From DSAR01 sp034437315 (GTDB lineage: Bacteria; Chloroflexota; Anaerolineae; B4-G1), in NCBI GenBank assembly GCA_034437315.1, contig DAOTUC010000181.1, positions 1-15,122 of the forward strand: a DNA stretch of 15,122 nt, given 5' to 3'. Made by a program: the position numbers and the translations under genes. Below the pieces are notes generated by a model. It was not told where the DNA came from. It was given only the letters and a program-made list of their open reading frames with translations, and did not search any database. Of this stretch, positions 11,827 through 15,122 are shown in pieces (positions within the stretch are counted from its first letter, which is position 1; each line of letters starts with the position of its first letter).

Positions 11827-13938
11827 ATGGAAAACGTACATGTGACGATTGATGGACGAGAGATCAATGTGCCGGCCGATTGGACCGTGTTGGACGCGGC
11901 CCGCGAGGCCGGGGTCGAGATTCCGACCCTATGCTATCATCCGGAGTTGAAACCCTTCAATTCCTGTTTGTTGTGTGTGGTGGAGATTGAGGGCGGGGGA
12001 CGACCGGCTCTGGCGTGTGGGACACAAGTGCGCGATGGGATGGTCATCACGAGCCGCAGCGACCTGATCAAGGAGACCCGCCGAATTGCGCTGGAGCTGC
12101 TGCTTTCTGAGCATTGCGGCGATTGTTTTGGCCCGTGTCACCTCACCTGCCCGGCCAATTGCGACATCCCGGGTTTCGTGCACGCGATCGCCAGGGGCGA
12201 CCACGCCGAGGCGAACCGCATCATCAAGCGAGACATCCCCTTGCCGGTGGCGTTGGGCTGCGTCTGCCCCGCGCCGTGCGAAGAGGAGTGCCGCCGCAAC
12301 CGGCTGGAGGACCCGTTGGCTATCCGGGTGCTCAAGCGCTTCGCCGGCGAGCAGGATCTGAAATCAGACCAACCCTATCTGCCCGAGGTCGCGCCGGACA
12401 CCGGTTACAAGGTCGCCATCGTCGGCGCGGGGCCGGCGGGATTATCGGCCGCTTACTACCTGCGCCAGATGGGCCACGCCGTGACGATCTTCGAGGCCCG
12501 CGCCGAGGCCGGCGGGATGCTGCGCTATGGCATCCCGGCCTACCGCATGCCTCGGGAGAAGCTGGCATCCGAGATCAATACGATCACCGATCTGGGCGTG
12601 GACATCCAATACAACACCGCGATCGGGTGTGACGTCAGTTTCGAGGACCTGCGGAAGAACTACGACGCGGTCTTCCTGGGCATCGGCGCCCAGAATTCCC
12701 GGCCCATGAACATCCCCGGAGAGGATAACGAGGGGGTCTGGGGCGGGGTCGAGTTCCTGGCGTGTGTCAATGACGATAGTGAGGTGATCGACACAGAAGG
12801 GCGCGTCATCGACGTGGGCCAGCGCGTCGTCGTCATCGGCGGTGGCAACACCGCCATCGACGCGGCCCGCACCTCGGTGCGCCTGGGGGCCGACGTGCAG
12901 GTGATATACCGTCGCTCCCGCCAGGAAATGCCGGCCTGGGACATCGAGGTGGACGCCGCCGAGGAGGAGGGTGTGGAATTCCACTTCCTGGCCTCGCCGA
13001 TTGGCGTGCAGGAGACTGAGGATGGGCTGAAGATCACCAATATCCGTATGGAATTAGGCCCACCCGACGCCAGCGGACGGCGGCGGCCGATCCCGATCGA
13101 GGGTTCCGAGTTCGTCGTCGCGTGCGACACCTTCATCATGGCGATTGGGCAGGTCGTGGATACCGATTGCGTCGTCGATACCGGCGTCGCGTTCACCCGC
13201 TGGGGCACGATTGACGCCGATCCGTGGACCACGCAGACCACGTTGCCGGACGTCTTCGCCGGCGGCGACGGCGTCACCGGCCCGGACATCGCCGTGGAGG
13301 CGGTGGGAGCGGGCCATCGCGCGGCGGTCAGCATCGACCAATACCTGCGCGGCGAGGCGGTCGTCGGCCCCGAGGAGATGTGGAGCGCCACGATGGGCAA
13401 GCTAGACGAGGTGACCGAGGCTCGTTTCGCCGATGTGGAGAAGGTCGAGCGGGCGGACATGCCCGAATTGCCTGTGGCGGAGCGCGTGTCCACGTTTGAC
13501 GAGGTGGAACTGGGCTTGACCGAGGAAATGGCGGTGAAAGAAGCCGGACGCTGCCTGGAATGCGAATGCGCCGCCATCGACGATTGCGACCTGCGGCGTT
13601 ACGCCATCGAGTATGGCGCCGACCCGGAGCGTTTCACCGGCGCCCGGCGCGAATACAAGCTGGACGACTCGCACGAGGCGTTAATGCGCGAACCGGGCAA
13701 ATGCATCCTGTGCGGCTTGTGCGTGCGGATGTGCCGCGACGTCAAGGGGTTGAACGTGTTCAACTTCGCCAACCGGGGTTTCGCGGCGACGGTCGAGCCA
13801 TATTTCGGCCTGTCGCTGGCGGAGACGACGTGCGACGGCTGCCTCAAGTGCGTCGAGGTCTGCTCCACCGGCGCGTTGATGGCGCGGGAAGGCGCGGCGG
13901 AAGCGCTAGAAGAGGAATTGGAGACAATCGCAGCCTAA
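11827..13938 (+). CDS. Composite Fe-S/FAD oxidoreductase: HydA-type [2Fe-2S] + GltD/NfnB module + 2x[4Fe-4S] ferredoxin
   Basis: 703 aa from the ATG at 11827 (AGAGGTG 5 nt upstream, 11 nt after the preceding stop); a GTG at 11812 would add five residues. Domain order: NuoG/HydA-like [2Fe-2S], C36-x10-C47-x2-C50-x13-C64. Next a GltD/NfnB Fe-S region, cysteines 97, 100, 104, 108, 112, 145, 147, 151, 155, including GCVCPAPCEEEC. Next FAD-binding VGAGPAGLSAAYYL (about 199-212), then an NADPH-type Rossmann site GGGNTAIDAART (338-349) with basic YRRSRQEMPA, and FAD-closing VFAGGDGVTGPDIAVEAVG (476-494). Cysteines C576/C579/C581/C587 follow. Last comes a HydA/FdhA-like ferredoxin, C626/C629/C632/C636 and C669/C672/C675/C679. 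NfnB-type proteins exchange electrons between NADPH and ferredoxin. With the two preceding subunits this suggests NADH/NADPH/ferredoxin transhydrogenation. No molybdopterin or H-cluster domain is present. Confidence 0.85.
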   Translation: MENVHVTIDGREINVPADWTVLDAAREAGVEIPTLCYHPELKPFNSCLLCVVEIEGGGRPALACGTQVRDGMVITSRSDLIKETRRIALELLLSEHCGDCFGPCHLTCPANCDIPGFVHAIARGDHAEANRIIKRDIPLPVALGCVCPAPCEEECRRNRLEDPLAIRVLKRFAGEQDLKSDQPYLPEVAPDTGYKVAIVGAGPAGLSAAYYLRQMGHAVTIFEARAEAGGMLRYGIPAYRMPREKLASEINTITDLGVDIQYNTAIGCDVSFEDLRKNYDAVFLGIGAQNSRPMNIPGEDNEGVWGGVEFLACVNDDSEVIDTEGRVIDVGQRVVVIGGGNTAIDAARTSVRLGADVQVIYRRSRQEMPAWDIEVDAAEEEGVEFHFLASPIGVQETEDGLKITNIRMELGPPDASGRRRPIPIEGSEFVVACDTFIMAIGQVVDTDCVVDTGVAFTRWGTIDADPWTTQTTLPDVFAGGDGVTGPDIAVEAVGAGHRAAVSIDQYLRGEAVVGPEEMWSATMGKLDEVTEARFADVEKVERADMPELPVAERVSTFDEVELGLTEEMAVKEAGRCLECECAAIDDCDLRRYAIEYGADPERFTGARREYKLDDSHEALMREPGKCILCGLCVRMCRDVKGLNVFNFANRGFAATVEPYFGLSLAETTCDGCLKCVEVCSTGALMAREGAAEALEEELETIAA

Positions 13939-13967
13939 GCCTGACCTAACATATCCTGTTCAAACGC

Positions 13968-14006
13968 AAAGCGCCGCTCGTCTTGTCAATCGACGAGCGG
14001 CGCTTT
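13968..14006 (+). terminator. Intrinsic terminator of the redox operon
   Basis: A perfect 15-bp stem AAAGCGCCGCTCGTC / GACGAGCGGCGCTTT (13968-13982 with 13992-14006) with a 9-nt loop, followed by a T-rich CTTATTT. It lies 30 bp after the last operon stop and precedes a convergent gene, so it ends the three-gene transcript. The A-run on the left arm may let it also serve the opposite strand. Confidence 0.8.
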
Positions 14007-14011
14007 CTTAT

Positions 14012-14067
14012 TTCTCAGTTCTCAACTCTCAATTCTCAGTTCTCAATCCTCAGTTCTCAACCCGCAA
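14012..14067. repeat. 7-bp minisatellite, eight units
   Basis: Eight consecutive 7-mers based on TTCTCA(A/G): TTCTCAG, TTCTCAA, CTCTCAA, TTCTCAG, TTCTCAA, TCCTCAG, TTCTCAA, then a degraded CCCGCAA. The array fills the gap between the operon terminator and the stop codon of the LysM gene. It shows no coding role and probably arose by replication slippage. Confidence 0.75.
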
Positions 14068-14068
14068 C

Positions 14069-15122
14069 TCACGGTGTGATCACGCTCGTCGCGGTGATGG
14101 TGGGTGTATTGGTCGGCCTGGGGGGAGCGGTGGCGGTCGCGGTGAGGGTCGACGTGATCGTGGCGGAGGGGGTGAGCGTCGGCGTCCTGGTAGGGCTGGG
14201 CGTGATCGTCGGGGTGGACGTGGCGGTAGGCGTCGCCGAGGGGGTCGGTGTGACCCGCAACCAGGTGAAACGGCGAATCTGGCTCGGTTCGCCGACCGGT
14301 TGATAGGTTGGCGGCTGCTCGTCCCCCCTGTCCTGGGCCTCCACGACGCGGACCTGCCAATGGAACTGGTTGACCTTGTCGTCCAACGTCGGCATCATCT
14401 CGACCGGGACGCGCCAGCCAGTCGACCGGAGATAGTGGGTGGTGGAAATGCGCCCGCCGGATGGTTGGGAGAGTTTGACCTCATACCATTCGTCATCTCG
14501 CAGGATATCTACAGCGGTCCACTGCAGAAGTATCGGTGTCTCGTTCCCGACGATGATGGCATTGTGAGGCGGATTGAGCAGCGCCGGCGGTGGATAAGGC
14601 GGGAGCATAGTCGGCGTGGCGTTGGGATCGACCGTGGGCGTCACGGTGGGCATAGGGGTACCGAGTGGAATGATCAACGATTGATTGACGCGGATCGTGT
14701 CGTCGTCCGGAGGCAAATCGTTGGCCTCCCGGATGCTGGCGACGGAGACCTCGTACTCCTGGGCGATCTCCCCCAGCGTTTCGCCGGTCGAGACGATGTG
14801 CACCACGTATTCCGGCGGCGTCGGCGTGGGGACGTTGGGGTTTGGCGTATTCGTGGGGCCGGGCGTGGGGGTCGCAACGGGAATCAGGATGATCTGCCCC
14901 ACCTGGAGCAGGTCCGGGTCTAGATTCGGATTCCAGGCGATGATGTCGTCGGTGCTCACACCGTAAGCCGTCGCGATGTCGATCAGCGTCTCCCCCTCTT
15001 CGACCTGGTGAGCGAGCGGCGGGACGGGCGTCGCTGTCGGCGTGGGGGTTGGGGTCTGGGTAGGCGTAGGCGTGGGCGTCGCCGTCCGCGTGGGGGTTAG
15101 GGTCTGTGTAGGGGTGGGCGTC
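14069..15122 (-). CDS. LysM-repeat protein with Thr/Pro-rich linkers (N-terminus beyond right edge)
   Basis: The frame stays open from the stop at 14069 to the window edge, giving 350 visible residues; the true start is outside. A GTG at 14959 is internal, because a LysM domain spans it. Order: Thr/Pro-rich linker (visible 1-36); LysM 1 (HQVEEGETLIDIATAYGV, then ending LQVGQIILIP); a TPTPGPTNTPNPN linker; LysM 2 (VVHIVSTGETLGEIAQEYEV, ending VNQSLIIP); Pro-rich linker; an Ig/fibronectin-like domain (ETPILLQWTAV, NQFHWQVRVVEAQ); and a long Thr/Ser/Pro tail ending TATSVITP. LysM domains bind peptidoglycan or related glycans, so this is probably an envelope or extracellular protein. The Thr/Pro segments resemble flexible, possibly glycosylated linkers. 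No terminator was seen apart from the shared hairpin at 13968-14006. Confidence 0.85.
   Translation of the reverse strand, partial: TPTPTQTLTPTRTATPTPTPTQTPTPTPTATPVPPLAHQVEEGETLIDIATAYGVSTDDIIAWNPNLDPDLLQVGQIILIPVATPTPGPTNTPNPNVPTPTPPEYVVHIVSTGETLGEIAQEYEVSVASIREANDLPPDDDTIRVNQSLIIPLGTPMPTVTPTVDPNATPTMLPPYPPPALLNPPHNAIIVGNETPILLQWTAVDILRDDEWYEVKLSQPSGGRISTTHYLRSTGWRVPVEMMPTLDDKVNQFHWQVRVVEAQDRGDEQPPTYQPVGEPSQIRRFTWLRVTPTPSATPTATSTPTITPSPTRTPTLTPSATITSTLTATATAPPRPTNTPTITATSVITP
15026..15121 (-). repeat. Two copies of a 48-bp repeat encoding a Thr/Pro linker
   Basis: Two imperfect 16-residue units (TPTPTQTLTPTRTATP and TPTPTQTPTPTATPxx-like) follow one another in the linker before the first LysM domain. 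The shared TQT and TATP marks lie 16 codons apart. The array may continue beyond the window. Confidence 0.6.

Noticed and set aside
14957..14959. GTG at 14959 as the start of the LysM protein.
   Set aside because: The frame continues upstream through the first half of a LysM domain and a Thr/Pro linker to the window edge, so the true start is outside the window.
13939..15122. Search for a formate dehydrogenase or hydrogenase catalytic subunit following the redox operon.
   Set aside because: The operon ends in a strong terminator and the next gene is a convergent LysM protein; no catalytic subunit lies in this window.

Overview
The window looks like a chromosomal segment of a member of Chloroflexota, probably close to Anaerolineae/Caldilineae. 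This is inferred from protein style, not from a marker gene. A large secreted protein ends in a FLPLVLRQ tail of the kind common on exported Chloroflexota proteins. A LysM protein carries long Thr-Pro linkers. A receiver-Roadblock fusion and NuoE/NuoF/GltD-type redox genes complete the picture. Genes are GC-rich, and the long gaps between them are visibly richer in A+T. No rRNA, tRNA, CRISPR array or intact transposase was found.

Layout: (1) 1-130, minus: the first 43 codons of a Ser/Thr protein kinase running off the left edge, with an extended -10 promoter. (2) 131-866: non-coding, with an intrinsic terminator, a perfect inverted repeat and a hairpin. (3) 867-4703, minus: a 1278-aa secreted metzincin-like metalloprotease. 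Just upstream on the same strand (4776-5081) is a small secreted-protein gene interrupted by one in-frame TAA. (4) 5082-6577: about 1.5 kb without an intact gene but rich in structure. It holds a nested GC-rich hairpin (5773-5869), two related inverted-repeat elements (6033-6160 and 6330-6479), and the promoter and possible operator of the next gene. (5) 6578-7561, plus: response-regulator receiver plus Roadblock/LC7 protein. (6) 7683-8924, minus: class I/II aminotransferase, convergent with the previous gene across a perfect 40-bp palindrome. (7) 8925-9542: leader/intergenic region with a minus-strand terminator, an inverted repeat and two opposed small ORFs. (8) 9543-13938, plus: three tightly packed redox genes followed by a strong terminator. 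(9) 14069-15122, minus: LysM protein running off the right edge.

The most interesting unit is the three-gene redox operon. It has a NuoE/HydC-like [2Fe-2S] protein, a NuoF/HydB-like FMN/NADH flavoprotein with extra ferredoxin domains, and a 703-aa protein. In that protein a GltD/NfnB-type FAD/NADPH module sits between the [2Fe-2S] and 2x[4Fe-4S] parts of a HydA/FdhA-type electron-transfer module. No hydrogenase or formate dehydrogenase catalytic subunit is present, and the operon closes with a terminator. The inference is a soluble NADH/NADPH/ferredoxin transhydrogenase, possibly electron-bifurcating, resembling the Sporomusa-type (Stn) enzyme. The other genes cover envelope and extracellular functions (kinase, protease, LysM protein), signalling (receiver-Roadblock) and amino-acid metabolism (aminotransferase). 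Nothing shows that they act together with the redox operon.
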